From positions 310,001-374,000 of the forward strand of contig JAIXMN010000008.1 in NCBI GenBank assembly GCA_025716815.1: a stretch of 64,000 nt of DNA, read 5' to 3'. Under the pieces are notes generated by a model. It was not told the DNA's origin. It did not search any database and was given only the letters and a program-made list of their open reading frames with translations. Positions 33,946-44,724 of the stretch are shown here, piece by piece. This DNA comes from Dichotomocladium elegans (Eukaryota; Mucoromycota; Mucoromycetes; Mucorales; Lichtheimiaceae). How positions within the stretch are numbered: position 1 is the first letter of the stretch; each line of letters starts with the position of its first letter. Made by a program: the position numbers and the translations under genes.

Positions 33946-35997
33946 TAGTTATGAAATCGAGCTTGCAGTCTCTTTCGCCCATATACTGACTTAGCCGCTT
34001 CGCTGTGCTCCGTGTTAGTCGCTTCCTGGGCTACGGAGAATTCTGCTCGCTGGGGGTAAAACCCCCTAGACCCCCCGTGTGTTGTCGTGGGAGGATGGTC
34101 TTTTACTTTGTGGCGCATGTTGGTTAGTCGGCACAGGTCGTGGTTTTTATTGATGAAAATGGAAAGGAAATATAGAAGGCCATAGGGGAATGAGTGAAGG
34201 AAAAGTTGGCATCATAAACAGATGAACAATAGTAAAGGAAGGGTCATAAGTTAAAAGGAATGGTATGGGCGTAATTAATGTCTACGCAGAGGTCGACCGG
34301 CAGAGAACCTCTGGACACACCACATTCATTGTTGCGGAGTGGGTAGCCGTCATATCATCATATACTGCCACGTGCAGGTTGTCAGGGTTTGTTGGTCGTG
34401 ACAGTGGGACATGTAACTGGCCCTGTGCGAATACTGGTTCGGGAAGGTGAATACCCATACGGGACAGTGTTTGGCCTTGTGCCTTATGGATGGCCATTGC
34501 AAACGCAGGACGAACAGGCAGTTGGCGACGGCACAGGACAAATGGCATCTCGCCCTCTTTGGTGCAGAGGTTGATTCGAGGAAGAATATGCTCCACGCCC
34601 TGTTGGCCATGGACAATGGATCTGACGGCAATGCAATGGTGCATAAGCCGCGTGAGGATGAGTTTGGTGCCATTGCAGAGGCATGCAGCGGGATCGAGAT
34701 TTCGGAGCAGCACCAAAGGCATACCCACCTTTAGCCTCAAGCAGTGTGGGAGAACACCTGAGGAATTGAGGCTGTTGAGGAACTCTGGAGGGTAGCTTGA
34801 TGCCGCTACAATCTGGGTCATCGGCGTCAATAATGCGCTCGTGGGAATGGTACTCTCTGCTTTCACCGGGAGAGAAATTGAAAGCCTTGTCGTTGATATC
34901 GTCAACGTCGGCGTTCTTGGTGGCAAGAATAGCACCATCTCAGAACTGAACCGATGGCTTGTTGGTGAGGCGGATCGAAGGGTAGATGACATGTATGGGA
35001 TCCATGCTGTCGTTGGGATCGACACACCACTGTTGCGGAATCTCGAAATTCTCGTGGTACGGTGGCCTTCCATCACCAACAGCAAGGAGCAAGTCAGAAA
35101 AGGCAGCGGCTTGAGGCCCTGAGTTCTGCACCCGCATGTTGATGTTCAGATGCACAACACGAACATGGGGCCAAATCGTAGTGCTCTGGATGGTATTTGC
35201 GACGACCTCGGGGCGTGTGCCATTCTTGAGGACTGGAAGCAATTGGCGAAAGTCGCCACCGAAAACAACCACCTTGTCACCAAAAGGGGACGTGTTCGCA
35301 TGCAGGGTCAACTGCGCCCATAATGTCCTTGAGTGCCTTGTCTACGGCCTCAAAAGAATACCTGCCGCCTATAATAAGCCTCATCCCAAACGATCAGGGA
35401 GGCATGTCGAATAAGATGGGCGTGTGCACTGGTCAAGCTGATGCTGCAGGTACTTGTTTCGTCGGGGACGAGCGGGGATCTTGAAGCGGCTGTGAGCCGT
35501 GCGGCCACCAGGAAGCAGGATGGCGGCAATGCCAGAAGAGGCAACAGGCAAAGCAATCTCCTGTTGAAAGCATACATGCGTCAGGAAAGTCTTGAACACT
35601 TGAGACTTTCCTGTAGCACCAGGGCCATTGATGAAGAATAGCCGGGATACATGAGGGTCGCTGGATTGCTCGGCAATTGACGTGATAATGGCATCACACG
35701 CAGCTCTCTGGTCATCATTGAGAGTGTGGACCAATTCGGTATCTTGGAGGGCTTGTTCATATTGGTCATACTGCGTGTGTTCGGCACGGATCAGAACCTG
35801 GGTTGGTGGCATGGACTCTTCGTGAGTGTCTCGGCATTCCTGGGGCAGGGTCGGAAAATCCGAGAGTCGACGGCCTGACGCTTGCATGATCGAATCAATG
35901 GCACCAAGGGTGCGCTGATAAATGGCATCTAGATCTTGCTGCTGCAGGTCCTGCTCATTGGGCATATTATGGATACGTCGGAACTCGAAGAAGTAAT
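33946..35997 (-). mobile_element. Helitron fragment inserted in tandem unit 2
   Basis: Unit 2 loses similarity to unit 1 at about 33945 and regains it at about 35998, while unit 1 has only about 210 bp at that point. The 2.05 kb in between carries a Pif1-type helicase relic on the minus strand. A perfect 5-bp-stem palindrome (GGGGG-TAAAA-CCCCC, 34052-34066) lies downstream of the helicase, where a Helitron 3' hairpin would be expected, but I could not place a convincing CTRR terminus. The Rep (HUH) domain is absent. Confidence 0.55.
34270..35965 (-). pseudogene. Helitron Pif1-type helicase, C-terminal part, frameshifted
   Basis: Helitron RepHel proteins end in a superfamily-1 Pif1 helicase. 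On the minus strand: LNDDQRAACDAIITSIAEQS; Walker A in FINGPGATGKSQVFKTFLTH; SLIVWDEA; Walker B region KVVVFGGDFRQLLPVLKNGT; VVHLNINMRVQNSG; LKVGMPLVLLRNLDPAACLC with NGTKLILTRL; FAMAIHKAQGQTLSRMGIHL; and the terminal LSRPTNPDNLHVAVYDDMTA. These lie in several frames (changes near 35390, 35300 and within 34780-34990), so the gene is broken. There is no HUH Rep domain upstream. Confidence 0.8.
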
Positions 35998-38900
35998 ATT
36001 CTGCCCTTCTATCGCAATAGCATTTACCATAGCCTTAATTCCACATGCGGATGCGGGGATTGCCAGCTGTGGAATATTCGCTATGGCACTCGTACGGCCC
36101 GCGCTGTATTAGCCAGCCGACAATTGAATGGCAGGGTAGAAACGCTGCCTGTGAGCAAGACTACAGTATGCAATGCACCATATGCAGGGAATTTCTTCTG
36201 CCTACCGCGGTGGGGGGGGGAGAGGGTCGCATCATGGTGAATGAATCACAATAGTCCATGGCTCGCACCGTTGTTGTTGCGGGATTTGCGATTTTTTACG
36301 CGTGCGATATGCCACCAACTCCTTTATATACACAGAGTTCGATCCATAGTATTATGTGGAGAATGACACTCGAATACAAGCTGGGTGAAATGGCAGCACG
36401 TGATTGTGGTTCCAGAGCAACACGATTGACGGGAGCTTATGTTATTCGTTTATCTTACAAAGCTATATTGATTTATTTTCTTTTTTGGGGGAGAAGCTAA
36501 GAGGGAGGGAGAGAGAGAGAGAGAGAGAGAGAAGCTGTTGCTGTTTACAATTTAGGGATGCGAAGGAGAGGTAAAAATAAAGGGCGAAGAGTGCGATGAC
36601 GTTGGTGATGAGGTCGATGTGGATGCAAAGGATGGGAAGGAAGTATTCAGCGTTGGCAAAGCATTGTTGGCTGCGCGCCGGTTTAGCTCCATGTTTGCTC
36701 GGTTGGCTGTTGTACATAAAAAATCCTATGAAGGAGGTGAGAACGATATTCTTTCGACGTGCAACACCTTACTTTAAAAAAAAAGAGGGCCTTCAGCGTA
36801 TCCAGAAACAGCCATAGACTCTCGCGGGTCTTTGGGTACAGCAGTTGCGATACTGGCTTTGCAATGTAGAAATCATCGTTGACAAGCTGGAGAGCATAGA
36901 GATACCCATTTGTACCTAAGCAAGTAAAGCATAATGAGTGACTTTGTAGGTATATAAAGCACATTCGCTCACCAATCAAGTCAATAGCCATAGTTGTGTC
37001 CAGCTCATGATTCAAGGGATACAGCACGTGTCGCAGTATGCTTGCATTTGTGCGCAAGTTTTTTGATTGCTGATCCAAAATAACAGAGTCGTCACTTGTA
37101 TCCTTCTTGAATTCATTGGAGCAGATTTCGGTTCTATCGAGGGTGCACAAGATGAGATCGATTTTTCGTCCGTACCGGCTGAGGTCAATTTCAAAGTAGG
37201 CGCTGTTGATTGCGTTATTCCTCTTGGTAGCCTTGCAGGTCTTTTCACCGCTGGAATATATCAATGCATTTAGTTAAAAGCTCAACGCATGCACGCACAG
37301 ACAGCAAAGCAAAAGGAATCGGTAAGAGGACCTACTCTATCATCGTTATGCCTGTGCCATCCAATAACACCTCCAGCAATGCTGCAAACCGGCGGTAGCA
37401 AGTAGCTTCCGAGTCGCTCTCTTGATGACGATTAAAATTTCTGACCCTGTTGAAATTGAATGCAATGGATTACATAAAGTTATCGATGTGTAACTTTAAT
37501 TCACTTACACCTGCTCCACAATCAGCAGCGCGGTGTATGCTTCGGTGTCTTCGTTATCAGAGCTGGACAGAAGATATTTCTTCTTGTCAATTAGTTTCAA
37601 CATTGCTGTCGATGACTGCTGCTCCACAATTTCATCAAAGAGCTTGATGGTATCATCCGAAAGATGCCTTCCATCATCCAGGCACATCATCTTTTTGGCC
37701 TTATTCTCTACCCTGGACCAGACCATTGGTGGAACGTTGCTCTTATATATAACTTCAAATCGTGAGTCAATCAGGTTATATATCCTTGATAATGAGAGTC
37801 TATTGTCAGAAAGACAAGCAACATGAGCTAAGTACAAGCAGGCGGTGCAACAGAGAAAAAGATATAATACTTGATGATGGCTTGGGACACTGCTGTCTTC
37901 TTTTCTTTCAACATGTGCTTTGCTCCAAGTCGAATCAGTGCCAAGCTGCAATCAGCATCACCGCAATCCATGGCCATGATAGCCTGTAGCTCCCTTTCTC
38001 TCGCTTCAGTGATGCCTTTCCCAGAGAACTAAATAGATTAACAGCTATTGTTGTTAGGAACAAGCAAATAAAACATAAATCCCTTTCTTTTGATTCGTAC
38101 GTAGTCATATGCAATTTCATGGACTTTTTGCTCTAGGTCCGGAAAGTCCAAAGATATGGTGATAACTTTTTTTGAGACTTCGTTTGACTTGACTGAAGCA
38201 CTCCTTGCGATTGTAGAGTTGCTGCTAATCATTGTAGAAGCAGCGGCACAAACAGATGAGCTCGCTTCGCGTAGCAGTTTTGTCCCGCCGCAAATGTACT
38301 CCAATTCAACACCGGTCTATGCGCATAACGTAAGTGAACTTGCAAAGAGCATCCATTGCGCGCTTACCAAATCGTAGGCAATTCTTGATATAGTTGCCCA
38401 CCGTTCCTTGTCGAACTTGCAGCTACTCTTACTGCAGAGAAATCGAATGAGTATGGACAACAACACGGGCAAGTCAAATCCTTTACCTGAGCACTAAATG
38501 TTGTTTTTCGCACTTTACCAGTGCTTTGGCAAACCTACGCTTCCACTCGGAAAACAAGTCTGAAGCGTCCAAATGTATGAGGCCGGTCGACCATCTTGGC
38601 AAATCCTTGAGATGTTGAACCATGAATGCGTTGAAAGTTGGTTTGCGTCTTTTGACGACAAAGTCGTCCAATTCTTCATTCGTTGGCCGTTAGAAATCAA
38701 CTTGATTGCTGCTGGTTTGATTACAAGCTCTCCCACCAACGTTACCATCTTCACCATCGAATTTGCGTTTAGACATCTTGTGCAAAAGGAGCAAAAGACC
38801 AGAAGAAAGCGAGGTGAAACAATAAAAGGGAGTGGGGTGGGCGGATGACTTGTTTAAGGGATCCGAGGTTGTTGCAGGATACTAACCGAAGCGGGTCAAG

Positions 38901-39235
38901 AGCAGAACAGGTTTGCTGCACCAGCTATTTTCGGATTTTTCCTCGTGAGGTGATTCGTTCCTTTTGCTAGCGTTTCTCCACACAAATAAGATCATCTAAG
39001 CTCTATGTCCATAACTACTAAAGAAGGTCATGAAGCTAGATTATACAGGATCCCGTGAAGCGGAGGTAGCTATACATCGTATCATAACTTGGTATGCATT
39101 GCATTCGCTGGGGGTGGTCTAGAACAAATAGGTGTACGCAACTGACATGTCCACAAGAAGCGGTATGTCTAAAGAGGTGATATGCGCCCAAGCGAACCTA
39201 TCTGCAAATCGTTTAGGTAACTTGAAGTCCACATA
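35998..39235. repeat. Segmental duplication, copy B (right part of tandem unit 2)
   Basis: Matches copy A (28340-31650) in the same orientation. The first 230 bp and the last 400 bp are more diverged than the middle, which is almost identical. It ends AACCTATCTGCAAATCG (39198), matching copy A at 31626. A short stretch after it (ACTTGAAGTCCAC) resembles the start region of R. Confidence 0.85.
36683..38776 (-). CDS. Intron-rich hypothetical protein, paralogue B
   Basis: Same gene structure as the copy at 29093-31231: ATG 38776, MSKRKF-, first intron (GTAACG donor, GAATGAAG acceptor), then ELDDFVVKRRKPTFNAFMVQ and WKRRFAKALVKCEKQHLVLR. The central and last exons are almost identical to copy A. 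A 45-bp in-frame deletion removes 15 residues (DDSEATMGYPSAVAR in copy A). Frames stay open through the exons I can follow, and splice sites are retained, so the copy is probably functional. The same alternative 3' end applies (stop 36683, or about 36552 if the last donor is used). Confidence 0.62.
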
Positions 39236-39602
39236 TCTCTTGAGCAGTTGCTCCATAGATTGATCTAGAGCAATGGGTAGATTCTTGAGAATACGTAGGG
39301 ACCCTCGATTCTACACTTATCAATGATGTTACATACCAGGGACACTATCATACTGGGATGGCCATCGGTGTCCTTAACACAGGGACTGATAGCGCATATT
39401 TCCTTATCAAGGACATTAGTCCGTAGGTTCAACGATAACCAGTCCCGCCATCAACGCGGGCATTGGTCATCTTTGTATGTGGGGGGTGAAGAATCCCCTC
39501 TGTTTATTTGCAGATATAGAAAGGTACGTACTGATATAAACACTAGAGATCTACGTAATGATAGAAAGGATATCAGTATATCCGACCGACCTCGAAGGAT
39601 AA
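39236..39602. other. Spacer after tandem unit 2
   Basis: AT-rich with no recognised gene; a few bases resemble the beginning of repeat R. It separates the duplication from the Old Yellow Enzyme relic. Confidence 0.4.
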
Positions 39603-40600
39603 AAGCACACTTGTTAAAATTCCCAGACGTTTTTCGAGCCTCTTGACGAGATCAGCGTTGGCAAGGAATGTGCGATGAATAACAATGAGATTTTCTGTCT
39701 CGTCCGCAACTTTGGGGGCAAGTGCGGGTCTGGTTGTGTATCCGCCGGCGGATATGGAGGCACGAAAGGGATCGAGCGAATTAGGATTGTCGCTTTTCTT
39801 TGTCTTAGGTCCATACTTATCCCAAGATTTCGATCATGTGGATATATCCCGGGTCGGGATGGTTTGCCTGCAGCTGCTGGATGAGATATCTCCATGGCTC
39901 ATAGGGTGAGTCGTCCTGCACACTCTGGAACTCAGGCCATGGCGAGAAGCGAATGGCCGTGCGCCCAAACGTCAAATAATCTCGAGAGGAAGTCAGACAG
40001 GGTTCTCGAACGATCCGTCATACACATCTGTGCGCTTGTTCGACGACACGTTGTTAAACATATCCGGGAGATAACCCATTTGCAGCGTGGATCTCGACGC
40101 CGTCAAATCCGGCTTTCATCCGCATTCTGGGCTGCCTTGACATGATTCTCGATCTCATCTACCGTCAGCGCGTGCGGCACCTCAAACGAAGTGCCAATAA
40201 CGTGGTTCAATGCTGCCCCAGGTGGATGGCCATTAGCGAGACCAACACCGGTGCCGCGTTCCACATGCCAGAGATGAAGATAAATGACCGCGCTTTTCGC
40301 GTGCACCGCATCCACGAGCTTCTTCCATCCCTGAACATGGGCATCACTATGAATCGCAGGCGAGTACACGAAGCTGTAGCCCTTTGGCGAGATGACCGTC
40401 ATCGCTTCGACCCTCCCCCCGGGGGGACCAGCGTGGCGCGCTGGACATAATACTTAATGTTGATATCTGTGGGATCGTAGTATGTAACGCATCGATTGCG
40501 GGTGAGAAGAGCCATATCACTTAATGAGGTCCCAGTGGTTAAAGCGGAAGAGGAAGAAACTTTGGTCAGTTCATGGAATGCCTGGCCCCATTTCCAAAAG
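39603..40600 (-). pseudogene. Old Yellow Enzyme-family NADH:flavin oxidoreductase, decayed
   Basis: The OYE family are FMN enzymes that reduce activated alkenes. Minus-strand pieces in order: MALLTRNRCVTYYDPTDINI (the A-LTRNR signature), SPKGYSFVYSPAIHSDAHVQ then GWKKLVDAVHAKS, YLHLWHVERG (QLWHxGR block), FDGVEIHAANG, MFNNVSSNKRTDVYDGSFEN, IRFSPWPEFQSVQDDSPYEP, and DPFRASISAGGYTTRPALAP at the end. They need at least four frame changes. The N-terminal FMN-binding segment before MALLTRNRC is shortened. Too many breaks for introns, so it is a pseudogene. Confidence 0.8.
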
Positions 40601-40650
40601 GGTTTAATTTGTTTACACGCTATTTTATTCAATTGACGGAGCCAGAAATA

Positions 40651-41816
40651 CAATGGATGGTGGGGTCAGGCTCATTCATATGGAGATGGCTGTGCTTGAT
40701 AGCTTAATCTTATCACTTAAAAGTCCCGATGTACGAGGGATAGTCAATGAAGTTCGAAAAGGCTTAGTTCTGCTAACCAACCCCCCCAAAAAAAAAATTC
40801 ATGCGTGGATGGGCCACTTTTATTCATATTACTGTTATTCAAATAGTCAGCAAGATGGGAATGAATATGCGCGCGCGCGAGAGAGAGAGAGACAACGAGA
40901 GTGCTGGAAAGTGAATCCGAGCAACGTCACTGTCTTGGACAAATACGTAGCAGCCCTTGCCCAAAGCGACCAGAGTGGGGAATGTTTGAGAACCCCAAAG
41001 GAATTTTTTTCTATCAAGGTAGTTCCCAAAACCGGAAACTGTGAAAATGCATAAAAACGCCTGGGGGTGCGGAGACCATTCCTATTCCTTCTTTTCCTTT
41101 CACTTGCGCCATCCCCTACCAGAAAGCAATAACTCACACGATGCCACGATCTATCTACGGAGGTGCTTTGTATTGGTAATTCGCGCAGTCAAGAAGTGGG
41201 GCCTACCGTACAATGATTCAAAACGATTTAAACCAATTTTTCCCCTTCATATCATCAGGAGTGTACCTTTGACACTCTTTTCAGCCACTGCGTTATATTC
41301 GATCAGTGCAAAAGCCAAGAATTCAACCGCACAGCCATTGAGGTTCGTCCCTTCTGGATCACCATCCCATGATTCGGAAAATATGGAACGTATCCGGGCA
41401 GATTGGCGTGAACGTAATCACGGTATCGGTCTTCGCGACGTGAGGTAAGATTTGATCGATATACAAATAGTTCGGATGGTCATACGATTCTTTTACCAGC
41501 CGAAGTGGAGGTGGCGTCTGAATTATGGCCTGTATACATCCGGATCCGTTCGCACACACAATACGCATAAAAATTTCATCCCATGTAGTTACCCATGTCA
41601 TTCTCAAGTCCTCCCCCCCATTCCCTCTCTCTCTCTCTCTCTCTCTGTGCATCGACAAAAAAATTGTTCTTAACCAATGTTTTCGATGGATAATAAAACA
41701 ATCATGCCATCAAGCTAAAACCCTTCGCAGCATGCGGTGATGGAGAGAATAAGCGCCTGTATGAGTTCGGAACGGGAGAATCCGGAACAAACCGTTTGCA
41801 ATGGTACAGACGCAAT
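40651..41816. other. Intergenic region, no gene supported
   Basis: Contains a GC/GA simple repeat near 40870-40890, a C7 plus A9 run near 40782-40797 and a CT microsatellite at 41628-41646. A minus frame at 41359-41658 (for example PPPLRLVKESYDHPNYLYID) looks weakly coding-like but has no partner exons. Confidence 0.4.
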
Positions 41817-44028
41817 TTACAAGTTTACGATCCGAGACCTAAAAAGAACGATGAAAAAAAAGAAGTCTCATAGACAGTCTAAAATGGTACTTGCCTATAC
41901 TCTTCGATATTATCAAAATCCAGAATAACTGTAGCAGCGAGGTTTTGAGGATTGGGGTAACAAGGTAGTTATGTCAGCTGATCGCTCTTTTTCTCCCACA
42001 GGTTCTACTTTACCAAGATCGCGTTTTGTGAGGGGCTTCTTCGTCAATGGACAGACGTTTTGCTTGCCTTGCCAGCGGGTGAGGCATCGTACCCAGCTGT
42101 CATAGCTGGAACCGAAGAGAGAGATGGTGTTATTTGCCGTCAGCATGACCATATTCGTGTACAATATATACAACTCACCCCATCACATGACCATATTTTG
42201 AAATAGCGGGTTTGATGACTTCCTCCAGTGTGATTGGGTCGATGAATCCCGGAAGCGGATTTAGCGGATTATCATGCTGCTTATCATTACGAGTATTGGT
42301 GATTGACTGTAGCACGTCCTCGTCTGCCCCGGAGGTATTGCTCACGGTTTCACTCCAGGGCACAATGTCAGCATGAGCTACAGACGCGAGTCCTGCTTCA
42401 ATAGCTGCGGCCGTAGGTCGGCGCTGGCGTTTGCTGCGCCGTCTTGTGTCTTCCTCCTGAGTACTCTCGATCCTTGATGTATAGTGCCCAGAGCGGTCCT
42501 CATTATCGTCAAATAGGTCGTCTGATGAATATACAAGCTCATCCTCCTCCCCATCGGATGAATGTGCTCGTCGACGCCGCCGCTGTTGTTGCTGAGGTGT
42601 TGGACGGCGTCGGGCTTTCTGTACTTCGTCTGCATTGGCGCTGGCCCTGGTTCTCGCCCGAGTGACGGTCGTCGAAGAGGTGGTGGTGTTTGCGGCCGCG
42701 GTGGATCTCACACTCGACGCGGCACGAGAGGAGCCAGTTCCGCTGCCACCTGCGCTACCACTGCTACTTGGTTCCCCAATAGGGATGGGTCTGTGCGTCC
42801 TGAACCCCTTCCGAACGTTGCCGTTTGCGTCCTTCTTGTCAAAAAGATAACGCGCCTTACCGCGCTCATCTAGTACATAGTTCGGGTCTGTGATCTGCTT
42901 GGTTTCCAAAAGCAGACGATAGAAATTAGAACATTGATAACCGACCCGCCCAGGTATTGTCATGCTGAAAATTCCCCACTGGCCGTTGGCTCCCACTTCC
43001 TCCAGACGATCGAAGAACTGCTGCTGCTCCTCCTGGAGTTATAAACGTTCGTTATATACACGTTAGACAAGGGCAATGGATGTACATCACTACCTTTGTC
43101 CATTGGCCGCGTCGCTGCACTTCGCCAGGCGCATTAAAGCGGTAAAAATAACTGTTTGGGTTCTCATTGATCATTTGATAGGCACGTATACGAGCCTGCG
43201 ACCACCCTTCAAATGCCTTTTCAGGATCAACCTTGTGCTTCTGCACTTGTTGCAATGCCTCGTCAAGCCCAAGTCTTCCACCCATCCGGTATTGTCTAAT
43301 AATGCAGAAAAAAATTGATGAGCAATGTGGGTGGGTGCTGTACCTTGGCCGATCAGCCTTGCAAACGAACTTTTTGGCTTCATCATTGGTCGTCTTTTTG
43401 AGTGTACCAGAGCGTTTCTTGAGGAGCTGAAGGTATGCCGCCTTTTGCGCGGCATCCATTGTTGTACCTTTGCAACAATATGAGCATATTAATCAATGAA
43501 ATGTAGACTCAATACCTCTATTTCCGTAACGATCTTCGTGTTTGTATTTCGATGCAATCTGCTTTCGTATACCACTGAGGTAGCCTGGTTTTGTTAGTCG
43601 GTAAATAACCTCGTCCTACGCATTTTAAGTTATTTGAGTAATAATGTATCTCTGTGTATGTACCTCATCTTCTTCACAATCCAAAAGCATCTCCTCAATT
43701 TCCTCGTCGGTCACATGCTCAAACATGGCTCGGATCTTTTTAGATTTTCGTTTCTTCTCGCGTTTTTGATATTGCATGAACTGGCGTTGTTGCAGAGCGA
43801 CGCGCTTTGCCACAATTTGCCGCTCATCCTCGGTGAGCTCTTCGCTAAAGAAACTCTCTTTCTGGACTGTCTCGATCTTTTGGCTACATATACAGTGGTC
43901 ATCAATGAGCAGCGATGTAGAAAAGGGTGGGGGTGGAGGAGTTACCTTTCTAATAGAGTTTCCTTTAAATAGTCTTTGTCTTCGTCGTCACCTTCTTCCT
44001 CGGGTAGGAGTGGCTGTTCCGTAGCCAT
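41817..44028 (-). CDS. SANT/Myb-like and U-box-like domain protein
   Basis: Likely nuclear; function not established. ATG 44028 gives MATEQPLLPEEEGDDEDKDY. Next come a coiled, basic region (RVALQQRQFMQYQKREKKRK) and IYRLTKPGYLSGIRKQIASK followed by YEDRYGNR. Then a SANT/Myb-like stretch: GANGQWGIFSMTIPGRVGYQ followed by CSNFYRLL. A Ser/Gly/Arg-rich linker has clustered acidic and KRQRR-type basic runs (possible nuclear localisation signal). The C-terminus, FIDPITLEEVIKPAISKYGH then YDSWVRCL and VCPLTKKPLTKRDLGK, resembles a U-box. Splicing after GK to VILDFDNIEEYR, and then across an AG|GCAAGT intron to SRIVNL with TAA at 41817, gives a more sensible end than the read-through stop at 41913. 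Confidence 0.72.
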
Positions 44029-44724
44029 CCGTAACTGCGTCTATGCTGAAGAGTCAGACAGGAGGGCCGGTAGCCTTCATCTTTTTCTACCGAATTAAAA
44101 AGCTTGCCGTTATAGCAGACATTTCAAGCCCTATGGGTCTCGGTGCCGATTTCCATGTGAGTGAGACGTCAAACGTAGCAGCAGAGCCGTCTTCTCTTGA
44201 CGGAGTAGGCAATGATCGTAACACAACGTCAACGACAGCCGACTCGGAGAAGAAGCGCGATTTGAGTGGTTTTTCGTCCACTGCTGGTGAAGACGCAGAA
44301 TCCTGTCGCTTTATGGATTTTGTTTTCATTGGTAAAGAAAGAAGAAAGTAAAAGAAAACGGGTTGTGTTGGAAAAAGACTCTTGTTTTCTCTGTTTATGG
44401 TGTAACCAAACAGCTGTGGTGGGGGAAACTTGCCATTTTGAACCAACTTGAAACGCCACACACCACCAAACAGAAGCACGCAACTATCCTTTGTTCACGG
44501 ATCTTTTTGGCTGTCTGGTATGATGATCGTGGCACCAGTCAATTCCGGCAGCTTCTTACCCTCATAAGAGACAACCATGCTATTTATTTTAATCTTGCAA
44601 GGATGCGGGGCACTGCCCATGCGCCCCCCCACCACCGCGCCCCGCATAAAATATCCCGGGCTTCATAGTTTGCTTGTGCGTGTGTATTTTTTATTGTCAT
44701 TGCTCTTCTTCTTCGCTTTCCACA
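44029..44724. promoter_or_regulatory. Divergent intergenic region, SANT/U-box gene / MOSC gene
   Basis: About 700 bp with both promoters. A minus-strand frame at 44087-44330 (MKTKSIKRQDSASSPAVDEK) stays open for 80 residues and could be an upstream ORF or 5' exon of the SANT/U-box gene. I could not join it in frame to 44028. C-rich (CCCCCCCACC) just before 44640. Confidence 0.4.

Noticed and set aside
34052..34066. GGGGG-TAAAA-CCCCC palindrome as the Helitron 3' terminal hairpin
   Set aside because: The stem is short and no CTRR end with an A|T junction follows at the usual distance, so it was kept only as a note, not a separate feature.
34265..35122. Plus-strand ORFs across the Helitron fragment
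   Set aside because: They are antisense shadows of the minus-strand helicase, which carries Walker A, Walker B and the conserved C-terminal motifs.
41359..41658. Minus-strand frame with a coding-like look (PPPLRLVKESYDHPNYLYID)
   Set aside because: Starts in a CT microsatellite, has no partner exons and no recognised family.
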